Shown here: positions 27,333 to 36,181 of the stretch, piece by piece
Layout: each line of letters starts with the position of its first letter
Numbering within the stretch: position 1 is the first letter of the stretch
NCBI RefSeq assembly: GCF_028204155.1
Contig: NZ_JAQLOI010000001.1
Location: 992,001-1,056,000, forward strand
From: Vibrio algarum
GTDB lineage: Bacteria; Pseudomonadota; Gammaproteobacteria; Enterobacterales; Vibrionaceae
DNA length: 64,000 nucleotides
Reading direction: 5' to 3'
Program-made: the position numbers and the translations under genes
The notes under the pieces: generated by a model
Databases searched by the model: none
What the model saw: only the letters and a program-made list of their open reading frames with translations
What the model was told of the DNA's origin: nothing

Positions 27333-28268
27333 ATGGAACTGATTCGAGGCATTCACAATATTAAAGCGCACCATAAAGGGTGTGTTCTGACGATTGGTAA
27401 TTTTGATGGGGTCCATTTAGGACACTTAAAAGTACTCGCTCAGGTTGCTCATAAAGCAAAGTTTTTGGATCTTGACTCAGTTGTAATGACTTTTGAGCCC
27501 CAACCAATGGAGCTTTTTGCTAAAGATAATGCACCAGCAAGGCTTAGTCGTTTAAGAGATAAGTACGTTCAACTGAAGAAGTTGGACGTTGATCGTTTAT
27601 TGTGTGTTAATTTTAATAAGCGCTTTGCCGAATGGCCAGCAGAGTCATTTATTAGTGATTTGTTGGTGAGACGGCTAGGGGTTAAATTTTTGGTCGTGGG
27701 TGATGATTTTTGCTTTGGTAAAAATAGAGCAGGAAACTTCGCTATGCTTCAAGAAGCCGGTTTAAAGTACGGATTTGAAGTGGTGAGCACACAAAGCTTT
27801 TGTGTAAAAGAACAGAGAGTCAGTAGTACCGCTATTCGACGAGCTCTGAATGACGATAATATAGCGGCAGCAGAAATGTTACTGGGCCGAGCTTATAGTA
27901 TTAATGGTCGAGTGTCTCACGGACAAAAATTAGGTCGAACGATTGGTTTTCCTACGGCAAACATACCGTTGAAACGACGTGTATCTCCAGTGTCTGGGGT
28001 ATATGTTGTACAGGTACACGGTATTGGCAAAAAAACAATTGGCGGTGTTGCTAATATTGGTCAGCGACCTACTGTAGATGGTGTACGGCAACAGTTAGAA
28101 GTACACCTATTTGACTTTAGTGATAACTTATATGGAAAACAGCTCGAAGTGTCATTACTAAAGAAACTTCGAGATGAAAAACGTTTCGAATCATTCGAAG
28201 CACTGAAAAAACAAATTGAATTAGATGCTGAGGCAGCAAGGGTGTGGCTGCATCAGCTCGAGAATTAG
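27333..28268 (+). CDS. ribF: Bifunctional riboflavin kinase / FAD synthetase
   Basis: This 311-residue protein has an N-terminal nucleotidyltransferase domain (TIGNFDGVHLGH, HxGH-type; later SSTAIRRAL) and a C-terminal flavokinase domain (GRTIGFPTANIPL, with GVYVVQV and GVANIGQRPTV). It makes FMN and then FAD from riboflavin. It is followed by ileS and lspA on the same strand, the standard gammaproteobacterial cluster. A possible -10 TATAAT is at 27275-27280 with a poor -35. Confidence 0.96.
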   Translation: MELIRGIHNIKAHHKGCVLTIGNFDGVHLGHLKVLAQVAHKAKFLDLDSVVMTFEPQPMELFAKDNAPARLSRLRDKYVQLKKLDVDRLLCVNFNKRFAEWPAESFISDLLVRRLGVKFLVVGDDFCFGKNRAGNFAMLQEAGLKYGFEVVSTQSFCVKEQRVSSTAIRRALNDDNIAAAEMLLGRAYSINGRVSHGQKLGRTIGFPTANIPLKRRVSPVSGVYVVQVHGIGKKTIGGVANIGQRPTVDGVRQQLEVHLFDFSDNLYGKQLEVSLLKKLRDEKRFESFEALKKQIELDAEAARVWLHQLEN

Positions 28269-28326
28269 CCGAAATATAGGCTAAATAATGTCTAACGCTC
28301 GCCCAAGATAACGGAATTAAGAATCA

Positions 28327-31158
28327 ATGACAGACTATAAAGATACCCTGAATTTACCAGAAACAGGGTTTCCGATGCGCGGTAACCTGGCTAATCGTGA
28401 GCCGGAAATGCTAAAGCGTTGGTATAAAGAAGATCTTTACGGTGAAATCCGTAAAGCTAAGAAAGGCAAAAAATCTTTTATATTGCACGATGGTCCTCCT
28501 TATGCGAATGGGGATATCCATATTGGTCATGCATTAAATAAGATTCTTAAAGACATTATTATAAAATCTAAAACTCTTTCTGGATATGATGCCCCGTATG
28601 TACCGGGTTGGGATTGCCACGGTTTACCAATCGAACTTATGGTAGAAAAGAAAGTAGGCAAGCCAGGCCAAAAAGTAACAGCGGCTGAATTTCGCGAAAA
28701 ATGCCGTCAATACGCTGCTGGGCAAGTTGAAGGACAAAAAGAGAGTTTCAAGCGTCTTGGAATTATGGGTGAGTGGGATAAACCATATCGCACCATGGAT
28801 TTTGGTACAGAAGCTAACATTATTCGTGCGCTAGGAAAAATTGCTGATCAAGGCCATTTATTGAAAGGGTTCAAGCCCGTTCACTGGTGTACAGATTGTG
28901 GTTCCGCATTAGCTGAAGCAGAAGTGGAATACAAAGATAAAGTATCTCCGTCGATAGATGTTAAATTTTCGGCGAAAGATGAAGCTACGATTATCGAGAA
29001 ATTTTCTCTTATTAAAGATCATCAGGGCCAAGGTGATGTATCTATCGTTATCTGGACTACGACACCATGGACATTGCCGGCTAACCGTGCTGTCGCTGTT
29101 CGAGCTGATCTAGAATACGTGCTTATTCAAGTTGAAGGTGACAATCCTCAGCGTCTCATTGTGGCTTCTGAATTAGCTAAAGATGTAATGGATCGAGCAG
29201 GTATCGAGCATTATCATAATCTTGGCTTTGCTACCGGTGCAGATCTTGAATTAGTTCGTTTTAATCACCCTTTTTATGGTTTTGACGTTCCCGTCATCCT
29301 TGGTGATCACGTAACAACAGAAGCTGGTACAGGTGTTGTACATACAGCGCCAGGACATGGTCAAGAAGACTTTGCAGTTGGTCAGCAATATGGACTTGAA
29401 ACAGCGAATCCAGTTGGCTCAAATGGTGTTTTTCTTCCTGATACAGAACTGTTTGCAGGTCAACACGTATTCAAAGCAAATGCGTCAGTTTTAGACGTTC
29501 TGAAAGAACGTGGTGCGATATTGCATCATCACGCTTATGAGCATAGCTACCCACATTGCTGGCGTCATAAAACACCTATTATTTTCCGTGCAACACCTCA
29601 ATGGTTTGTCTCTATGGATCAAGCTGGCTTGCGTGCAAAAGCATTGGAAGCAATTAAAGGTGTTCAATGGATCCCAGATTGGGGACAAAGTCGCATTGAA
29701 GGGATGATAGAAGGTCGTCCAGAATGGTGTATCTCTCGTCAGCGTACTTGGGGTGTTCCGATTGCCTTATTTGTGCACAAAGAGACCTCAGAACTTCATC
29801 CTGATTCAGCAGAGCTTATTGAAAAAGTAGCTAAGCTGGTAGAAGAAAAAGGCATTCAAGCATGGTGGGATGTTGATCCTGCAGATCTACTTGGCGATGA
29901 TGACGCAACGAAATATGAAAAAGTACTCGATACTTTGGACGTATGGTTTGATTCTGGCGTAACTCACTATTCGGTTGTAGATAATAGAGAAGAGTTCAAT
30001 GGCCATAGTGCAGATATGTACCTTGAAGGCTCTGATCAGCATCGTGGCTGGTTCCAATCATCAATGATATCTTCAGTTGCCATGAAAGGTATTGCGCCTT
30101 ATAAGCAAGTATTGACCCATGGTTTTGTGGTTGATGGAAATGGTCGTAAGATGTCTAAGTCTATTGGCAACGTTGTCGCACCAAAAGACGTTACTAACCG
30201 TTTAGGCGCGGATATCCTACGCTTGTGGGTCGCTTCAACTGATTACACCGGTGAAGTTGCTGTATCGGATGAAATTCTAAAACGTAGTGCAGACGCTTAT
30301 CGACGTATTCGAAATACAGCGCGCTTTTTCTTAGCTAACCTAAATGGGTTTAATCCAGAAACGGATTTGGTTCCAGTAGAAGAGATGGTAGCACTTGACC
30401 GTTGGGCTGTAGGGCGTGCTAAAGCAGCACAAGTTGAAATTGAAAAAGCTTATGAGGAATATAACACGCATGCGGTAACACAGCGTTTGATGCAGTTCTG
30501 TTCTATCGAAATGGGCTCATTCTATCTTGATGTCATAAAAGATCGTCAATATACCGCTAAGCAGGGTGGTAACGCTCAACGTAGTTGTCAGACGGCACTA
30601 TATTATATTGTAGAAGCGTTAGTTCGTTGGATGGCACCGATTATGTCATTCACTGCAGATGAAATCTGGAATGAAATGCCAGGTAAGCGCAGCCAGTATG
30701 TATTCACTGAAGAGTGGTTTGATGGGTTATTTGGCTTAGCTGAAGGCGAAGAGTTAAATGACGAATTCTGGAATGATGTTCAAGCCGTTCGTGGTGCCGT
30801 TAATAAACTTCTTGAAGTAGCACGTAAAGAAAAAGTAATCGGTGGTGCTTTGCAAGCTGAAGTCACCCTCTATGTAGATAGCGAGCTAGCACTGAAACTG
30901 AATAAACTGGAAGATGAGTTACGCTTCGTTCTATTAACGTCAAAAGCAGAAGTTAAATCTATTGAAGACAAAGTCGATGCAGCTCAGTCCACAGAAGTAG
31001 AAGGCTTATTTGTAGAAGTTAAGGCTTCGGAAGCAGAGAAGTGTGAACGTTGTTGGCACCATGTTGCGGATGTTGGCACTGTGGATGGACACGAGAAAAT
31101 CTGTGGTCGTTGTGCTACAAACGTTGAAGGTGATGGAGAAGAGCGTCACTTCGCTTAA
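28327..31158 (+). CDS. ileS: Isoleucyl-tRNA synthetase
   Basis: This 943-residue class I synthetase has HIGH at 65-68 (GDIHIGHALNK), a CP1 editing domain in the middle, KMSKS at about 608-612 and a C-terminal zinc-binding domain with CERCWHH and CGRC. Length matches the E. coli enzyme (938). lspA starts 3 nt after its stop. Confidence 0.98.
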   Translation: MTDYKDTLNLPETGFPMRGNLANREPEMLKRWYKEDLYGEIRKAKKGKKSFILHDGPPYANGDIHIGHALNKILKDIIIKSKTLSGYDAPYVPGWDCHGLPIELMVEKKVGKPGQKVTAAEFREKCRQYAAGQVEGQKESFKRLGIMGEWDKPYRTMDFGTEANIIRALGKIADQGHLLKGFKPVHWCTDCGSALAEAEVEYKDKVSPSIDVKFSAKDEATIIEKFSLIKDHQGQGDVSIVIWTTTPWTLPANRAVAVRADLEYVLIQVEGDNPQRLIVASELAKDVMDRAGIEHYHNLGFATGADLELVRFNHPFYGFDVPVILGDHVTTEAGTGVVHTAPGHGQEDFAVGQQYGLETANPVGSNGVFLPDTELFAGQHVFKANASVLDVLKERGAILHHHAYEHSYPHCWRHKTPIIFRATPQWFVSMDQAGLRAKALEAIKGVQWIPDWGQSRIEGMIEGRPEWCISRQRTWGVPIALFVHKETSELHPDSAELIEKVAKLVEEKGIQAWWDVDPADLLGDDDATKYEKVLDTLDVWFDSGVTHYSVVDNREEFNGHSADMYLEGSDQHRGWFQSSMISSVAMKGIAPYKQVLTHGFVVDGNGRKMSKSIGNVVAPKDVTNRLGADILRLWVASTDYTGEVAVSDEILKRSADAYRRIRNTARFFLANLNGFNPETDLVPVEEMVALDRWAVGRAKAAQVEIEKAYEEYNTHAVTQRLMQFCSIEMGSFYLDVIKDRQYTAKQGGNAQRSCQTALYYIVEALVRWMAPIMSFTADEIWNEMPGKRSQYVFTEEWFDGLFGLAEGEELNDEFWNDVQAVRGAVNKLLEVARKEKVIGGALQAEVTLYVDSELALKLNKLEDELRFVLLTSKAEVKSIEDKVDAAQSTEVEGLFVEVKASEAEKCERCWHHVADVGTVDGHEKICGRCATNVEGDGEERHFA

Positions 31159-31161
31159 TTA

Positions 31162-31674
31162 ATGATTAATATGAACGAAAAATCTCTGACACTTAGACAA
31201 TCTGGAGTTCGCTGGCTTTGGCTAGCGGCTTTAGTATTTATACTTGATATTGGTATTAAGTATTTAGTTATGGACAATATGGGTTACGGTTGGGCAAATC
31301 GAATAGAGATAATGCCTTTCTTTAATCTACTTTATGTACATAACTACGGTGCCGCATTTAGTTTTTTGAGCGACCAGTCGGGTTGGCAAAGGTGGTTTTT
31401 TGCCTGTATTGCGTTTTTTGTTAGTGGGCTGCTGACTTTTTGGATGAGTAAGCTTCCAGCAAATGAAAAATGGAATAATGTAGCTTACGCCATGATAATC
31501 GGTGGAGCGATAGGCAATGTTTTTGACAGAATCGTTCATGGTTTCGTTATCGATTATTTAGATTTCTTTTGGGGCAGTTACCATTGGCCGGCATTTAATC
31601 TAGCAGATAGCGCCATATGTGTAGGTGCAGCTATGATTATTTTAGATGGGCTTAGAAATAAAAAGATTGAATAG
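31162..31674 (+). CDS. lspA: Lipoprotein signal peptidase II
   Basis: This 170-residue inner-membrane aspartyl protease removes the signal peptide of prolipoproteins after Lgt. It has four membrane segments, with the catalytic Asp pair in NVFDRIVHGFVIDYLDF and NLADSAI. The first ATG (31162) is used; an ATG at 31171 is equally possible, because no clear Shine-Dalgarno site separates them. It is cotranscribed with ribF and ileS. Confidence 0.95.
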   Translation: MINMNEKSLTLRQSGVRWLWLAALVFILDIGIKYLVMDNMGYGWANRIEIMPFFNLLYVHNYGAAFSFLSDQSGWQRWFFACIAFFVSGLLTFWMSKLPANEKWNNVAYAMIIGGAIGNVFDRIVHGFVIDYLDFFWGSYHWPAFNLADSAICVGAAMIILDGLRNKKIE

Positions 31675-31705
31675 CGAGTAGCATTCCAGTTGCTAAATAT
31701 TTTAA

Positions 31706-31739
31706 AAAACATCAGATCATATTGGTCTGATGTTTTTTT
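31706..31739 (+). terminator. Terminator of ribF-ileS-lspA
   Basis: AAAACATCAGA (31706-31716) pairs with TCTGATGTTTT (31726-31736) over a 9-nt loop, followed by T. Confidence 0.87.
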
Positions 31740-31973
31740 ATCCCTCAAGTTTACCGATCTAGATCACATTTATTTAAATTAAATATAGTTACGAGATATC
31801 ATTTATTGGTGTAGAAAGGCTTCTAACACTTTATTATCTGTATTATTTGTCATTATTCTCAAAAATGATACAGTTTTACGGGTGTATTTTATTTTATTTA
31901 ATGGTATGGGATTCTGTGTGGATTCGAGTTAGAATAAAACAAATGACAGAATTCTTTATAAGAGGGGCCGAAA

Positions 31974-32267
31974 ATGCGCAATGACAATTTAAAACTTACT
32001 CCTGTTGATAGTAAGACAAAAGCCGCTTTTGCTAAAGTATGCCAAGATGCTGGACTCACTCCACGTGAAGCATTGACTCTATTTACTGAATCTGTAGTTG
32101 AACAAGGTGATATACCGTTTCACTTAAAAGCGAAACAACTAGAGTCTTGTATGTATGGGAATAGTGCTTCTTCTCAAATTAGAGTTCCAAAGGATGAAGC
32201 AAAGAATGATGAGATGCTTTTTGCTGATACCGAAAGTCGTTTCTTCAATGAATTAATGGGCATTTAA
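31974..32267 (+). CDS. Orphan RelB/DinJ-like antitoxin-family protein
   Basis: This 97-residue protein has a segment resembling the ribbon-helix-helix domain of RelB/DinJ antitoxins: SKTKAAFAKVCQDAGLTPRE then ALTLFTESVVEQGDIPFHLK (about 13-52). The C-terminal 45 residues are acidic and unlike known antitoxins. RelE/YafQ-type toxins are usually encoded directly downstream, but the next gene is fkpB 120 bp later and no toxin ORF is seen on either strand. It may be a solitary DNA-binding regulator. About 230 bp upstream of it hold no gene. Confidence 0.7.
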   Translation: MRNDNLKLTPVDSKTKAAFAKVCQDAGLTPREALTLFTESVVEQGDIPFHLKAKQLESCMYGNSASSQIRVPKDEAKNDEMLFADTESRFFNELMGI

Positions 32268-32388
32268 CGTCGTTCATTCTCACAACTCTTACGTCCTGAA
32301 TAAACTTGTGGTTTTTAATATCGTCACTTGGTGGTTAAATAGAGGCAAACGGAAGGTCTTTATTTTTCACTAAGGAATATCTAACACC

Positions 32389-32853
32389 ATGTCTCAAAAC
32401 CAAATCAACACCACTTCAAATAGTTATCCGATTTCATCAAATAGCACAGTTACTCTCCACTTTACTATTAAGCTAAGCAATGGCTCTGTTGCCGACTCAA
32501 CTCATAATATGGGTAAACCGGCTCGTTTGACTATTGGTGATGGCAGTCTTAGTGAAAATTTTGAGAGCCATTTAATAGGCCTATTTTCAGGTGATAGCAA
32601 GGTAGTAGACTTACCAGCTGAAGATGCATTTGGGGCGGCTAACCCTGATAATATACATCATATGGATCGTTCAAAATTTGTAGGTGATGCTGCAGTTGAG
32701 GTCGGTACTATTATGGCTTTTTCAGGACCTGATGGCATGGAAATTCCAGGGATAATCTCAGAAATAGCGGGTGATTCGGTAACGGTTGATTTCAATCATC
32801 CTTTAGCAGGACAAGATGTTACCTTTGAAGTCGAAATAATATCTGTAGAATAG
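32389..32853 (+). CDS. fkpB: FKBP-type peptidyl-prolyl isomerase (SlpA-like)
   Basis: This 154-residue FKBP has an inserted-flap domain: TVTLHFTIKLSNGSVADST, then a loop with ENFESHLIGLFSGD and AFGAANPDNIHHMDRSKF. There is no signal peptide, so it is cytoplasmic. It has a longer N-terminus than E. coli FkpB (149). It lies 29 nt before ispH, the usual fkpB-ispH pairing. Confidence 0.93.
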   Translation: MSQNQINTTSNSYPISSNSTVTLHFTIKLSNGSVADSTHNMGKPARLTIGDGSLSENFESHLIGLFSGDSKVVDLPAEDAFGAANPDNIHHMDRSKFVGDAAVEVGTIMAFSGPDGMEIPGIISEIAGDSVTVDFNHPLAGQDVTFEVEIISVE

Positions 32854-32882
32854 ACAATAAAGAGATATCAAGAGCAAATAAC

Positions 32883-33827
32883 ATGAAAGTATTACTCGCC
32901 AATCCCAGAGGTTTTTGTGCTGGTGTAGATCGCGCTATCAGTATCGTTGAACGAGCGTTGGATCTTTACCAATCACCAATTTATGTGCGACATGAAGTTG
33001 TACATAATCGATTTGTAGTTGAAGGGCTTAAACAGCGCGGAGCTATCTTCGTTGAAGAGATCCATGAAGTTCCAGATGACAACATTGTTATTTTTTCCGC
33101 CCATGGTGTATCGCAAGCTGTACGAGAAGAGGCTAAGTCTCGCGCTTTGACCGTCTTTGATGCTACCTGCCCACTAGTGACTAAAGTGCATATGGAAGTT
33201 GCTAGAGCGAGTAAAAGAGATATGGAGGTTGTGCTTATCGGCCATGCTGGTCACCCAGAGGTTGAAGGAACAATGGGACAGTATTCAAGCAATAACGGTG
33301 GAATGTACCTCGTTGAAAGACCTGATGACGTTGATAAACTCGTGGTAAAAAATCCGGGCAGTCTACATTATGTCAGTCAAACAACATTATCGGTCGATGA
33401 AACAGCCAGTGTTATAAAACGATTGCGAGAGGTTTTTCCTGAAATACAAGGGCCTCGAAAAGATGATATTTGTTATGCGACACAAAATCGACAAGATGCG
33501 GTGCGAGGATTGTCTCTTGAAGTCGACGCCCTTATTGTCGTGGGGTCAAAAAACTCGTCTAACTCCACCCGATTAAAAGAACTTGCTGAAAAATTAGGTA
33601 CTAAAGGTTATCTGACAGACTCGCCAGATGATATTAAAGCTGAATGGTTCGAAAATGTGTCTAAGGTTGGTGTAACTGCGGGTGCTTCTGCACCAGAAGA
33701 ACTGGTCGATCAGATACTAAATAAGATTCAAGAATTAGGGGCAAAAGAAGTCGAGGAAATTCAAGGGAGAGAAGAAAATATGTTCTTCGAGGTTCCTAAA
33801 GAGCTACAGATTAAAAATATCACTTAA
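32883..33827 (+). CDS. ispH: 4-hydroxy-3-methylbut-2-enyl diphosphate reductase
   Basis: This 314-residue [4Fe-4S] enzyme carries out the last MEP-pathway step, giving IPP and DMAPP. The cluster cysteines are visible in NPRGFCAGVDRAI, FDATCPLV and DDICYATQNRQ. Downstream is a strong bidirectional hairpin. Confidence 0.97.
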   Translation: MKVLLANPRGFCAGVDRAISIVERALDLYQSPIYVRHEVVHNRFVVEGLKQRGAIFVEEIHEVPDDNIVIFSAHGVSQAVREEAKSRALTVFDATCPLVTKVHMEVARASKRDMEVVLIGHAGHPEVEGTMGQYSSNNGGMYLVERPDDVDKLVVKNPGSLHYVSQTTLSVDETASVIKRLREVFPEIQGPRKDDICYATQNRQDAVRGLSLEVDALIVVGSKNSSNSTRLKELAEKLGTKGYLTDSPDDIKAEWFENVSKVGVTAGASAPEELVDQILNKIQELGAKEVEEIQGREENMFFEVPKELQIKNIT

Positions 33828-33916
33828 TAAGTGGTGACTAACTCGCTGTCATTGTGGTCAATATAAGATGAATCGCTATTTTCTTGATTAGAGTTCGTTG
33901 TCCTTAGATATTATAG

Positions 33917-33946
33917 AAAAAGGGTTCCCACTAGGAACCCTTTTTT
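33917..33946. terminator. Bidirectional terminator between ispH and CstA-family gene
   Basis: AAAAAGGGTTCC (33917-33928) pairs with GGAACCCTTTTT (33934-33945) over a 5-nt loop. Confidence 0.9.
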
Positions 33947-33987
33947 AGCTTTTAAAACGAGATATCGTTTATTGTTCAGTAAATACG

Positions 33988-35472
33988 TTAAGCAGTTTTA
34001 GCTGGTGCTTTAGGATCATCTTCATCTAATAAATCAGTTTCACCTTTGCCTTTAGATACTGTAATTACATAAGCTGCAGCGCCTACAGCAGAGACAACAC
34101 CGATAATAGTTGAGATAGTTATAGGTAAGCCAAAACCTAGCTTAGCGCTACTCATGATGAATGAGATACACACTGTCGTCATGAACATTGCTGGAACAGT
34201 CGCTATCCAGTGTAGTTTATTGTGACGAAGTAGGTAAGCTGCCGCGGTCCATAGCATAATCGTTGCTGTAGATTGGTTCGCGAAACCGAAGTAGCGCCAA
34301 ATTATACCGAAATCTACTTGAGTTAAGATACCTCCTACTACGAATAGTGGAATAGCCATAAGAAGACGTTTTGGTAGTGTTTTCTGTTCTACATTGAAGT
34401 ATTCAGCAAGGATGAGGCGGCTTGAGCGGAAAGCAGTGTCACCTGATGTGATAGGTAGGATAACTACACCGAGGAAAGCTAAAATACCACCGAACACACC
34501 AAGAAGGCCAAATGAAGCGCTGTATACAACGTTACCTGGACCACCAGCTTTCACTGCTTCTTGTAAGCCTTCGACTGAACCGAAGAATGATAGAGCGAGC
34601 GTACACCAGATAATAGCAATAATACCTTCACCAATCATTGCTCCATAGAAGACGAAGCGGCCGTTCTTTTCATTTTCCATGCATCGAGCCATTAGCGGTG
34701 ACTGCGTAGCGTGGAAACCAGATATAGCACCACAAGCAATCGTAATGAATAGTGCAGGCCATAAAGGAAGGTTGTTCGGGTTCATGTTACTGAACATGTC
34801 ACTGATAGCGAAACCACCCATTACTGTGTGCTCGCTAGAGAATGCAACCGCAGCCATTAGACCAACAGACATAAATACGAGCAGTGCACCAAAGAACGGA
34901 TAGAAACGGCCAATAATTTTATCAACAGGAACAATCGTTGCAATAATGTAGTATGCGAAGATTAAAACAACCATCGATACTTTAGACATTTCGAAAGACG
35001 TTTGCTCATTCACAAGGTTTGTGATCATGCCAGCAGGAGCGGAAACAAATACAACACCTACTAAAAGTAAAAGAATGATAGCAAAAACGTTCATAAAGTG
35101 GCGTGCACCATTACCTAGGTAACGACCTGTGAGCGTGGGTACAGATGCCCCGTTATTGCGCACAGACAGCATACCAGAGAAGTAATCGTGAACAGCACCA
35201 GCGAAGATACAACCGAGCACAATCCATAATAACGCCGCTGGCCCATATAGAGCACCCATAATTGGGCCAAAAATTGGACCAACACCGGCAATGTTTAACA
35301 ACTGTACTAAATAAACCTTTGGTGTCGACATTGGTACAAAATCGACACCGTCTTGCATTGTGTGCGCTGGAGTTTTGCGGTTTTCGTTAATACCGAAAAC
35401 TTTTTCAACAAAGGCACCGTAGATAAAGTATCCGCCAATTAAGGCTGCGACACAGAAGAGAAACCACATCAT
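33988..35472 (-). CDS. CstA-family transporter, probable pyruvate/peptide uptake
   Basis: This 494-residue polytopic inner-membrane protein has the CstA signatures LLNIAGVGPIFGPIMGALYGP, GAVHDYFSGMLSVRNNG and SGFHATQSPLMARCMENE. It is the short type; E. coli CstA and BtsT are about 700 residues. The BtsS/BtsR two-component system, whose known target in E. coli is the CstA-family pyruvate importer BtsT, is encoded 4 kb away, and a BtsR-like repeat lies about 90 bp upstream. I therefore infer pyruvate uptake. Two adjacent ATG codons (35472, 35469) could serve as start. Confidence 0.88.
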   Translation of the reverse strand: MMWFLFCVAALIGGYFIYGAFVEKVFGINENRKTPAHTMQDGVDFVPMSTPKVYLVQLLNIAGVGPIFGPIMGALYGPAALLWIVLGCIFAGAVHDYFSGMLSVRNNGASVPTLTGRYLGNGARHFMNVFAIILLLLVGVVFVSAPAGMITNLVNEQTSFEMSKVSMVVLIFAYYIIATIVPVDKIIGRFYPFFGALLVFMSVGLMAAVAFSSEHTVMGGFAISDMFSNMNPNNLPLWPALFITIACGAISGFHATQSPLMARCMENEKNGRFVFYGAMIGEGIIAIIWCTLALSFFGSVEGLQEAVKAGGPGNVVYSASFGLLGVFGGILAFLGVVILPITSGDTAFRSSRLILAEYFNVEQKTLPKRLLMAIPLFVVGGILTQVDFGIIWRYFGFANQSTATIMLWTAAAYLLRHNKLHWIATVPAMFMTTVCISFIMSSAKLGFGLPITISTIIGVVSAVGAAAYVITVSKGKGETDLLDEDDPKAPAKTA

Positions 35473-35558
35473 AATATTCGTCCCACTTTTATTAGTAATT
35501 TGTATAGTTCATCGTCAATACTAAATTAGGTAAATACTAGGTTCACTCCCTTCTTCGC

Positions 35559-35586
35559 TGAGTGGTAATATCCGTACTTAAGTGGT
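35559..35586 (-). promoter_or_regulatory. Predicted BtsR (LytTR) binding site
   Basis: Read on the minus strand there are two direct repeats, ACCACTTA and ACCACTCA, 20 bp apart start to start. Each fits the motif ACC(G/A)CT(C/T)A that I recall for E. coli BtsR. The pair lies 87-114 bp upstream of the CstA-family start codon, an activator position. Paired direct repeats about two helical turns apart are typical of LytTR regulators. Confidence 0.6.
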
Positions 35587-35744
35587 TTCTGTGAGGATTT
35601 AATGGTTTTAACTATTAACTAATAGAAAAATATATTTACTATCGGCAGCATAGCCAATATGAAAAATGGATACGATAGGTGTTTGACTTCCTAAGTAATA
35701 TGGACCATTTTGATAGTGCACAACTCTTTGAGTAAGGAATACTA

Positions 35745-36089
35745 ATGTTGTTTAAAAAATTCGCTGTATTTGTAGTGTCACTCTTGATCGTAGCATGTTC
35801 ATCGAGTGACATCGATCTGGCGAAGAAAGGTGATTGGCATGGGATCGGTTATTCTGACGGCATAAATGGACGACATGCTCGTTCTTTTAATGAATTACAA
35901 GAACTAGGTCAGGCAAACCAAGCTGAATATGAGCACGGTTATGTGGGAGGGCTAGAAGAATACTGCAACCCTAATTTTGCTTACCAAATAGGCCTTAATG
36001 GCCAATATTACGAAGGCGTATGTGAGGGTACAAAAGAAGCTCAACGGTTTCGTATGGAATGGCAAAGAGGCTGGAACGAATCGAATTAA
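35745..36089 (+). CDS. DUF2799-like lipoprotein
   Basis: This 114-residue protein has a lipoprotein signal peptide; the lipobox is LLIVAC, so Cys18 would be lipidated. The mature part has repeated Gly/Tyr/Trp turns (GDWHGIGYSDGINGRHA, EYEHGYVGGLEEYC, AYQIGLNGQYYEGVC) as in DUF2799 proteins. Ser follows Cys18, which favours sorting to the outer membrane. Its function is unknown. It is a single gene, convergent with murQ. Confidence 0.8.
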   Translation: MLFKKFAVFVVSLLIVACSSSDIDLAKKGDWHGIGYSDGINGRHARSFNELQELGQANQAEYEHGYVGGLEEYCNPNFAYQIGLNGQYYEGVCEGTKEAQRFRMEWQRGWNESN

Positions 36090-36094
36090 AAGTA

Positions 36095-36123
36095 GTGATC
36101 TCCGGTATGGGAGATCACATTTT
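36095..36123 (+). terminator. Terminator after DUF2799 gene
   Basis: GTGATCTCC (36095-36103) pairs with GGAGATCAC (36110-36118) over a 6-nt loop, then ATTTTTC. Confidence 0.82.
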
Positions 36124-36181
36124 TCCCTTCGTTATCATCACAGTGTTTAGATTCGATAACAAATAACAGGTTTAAAATAGT

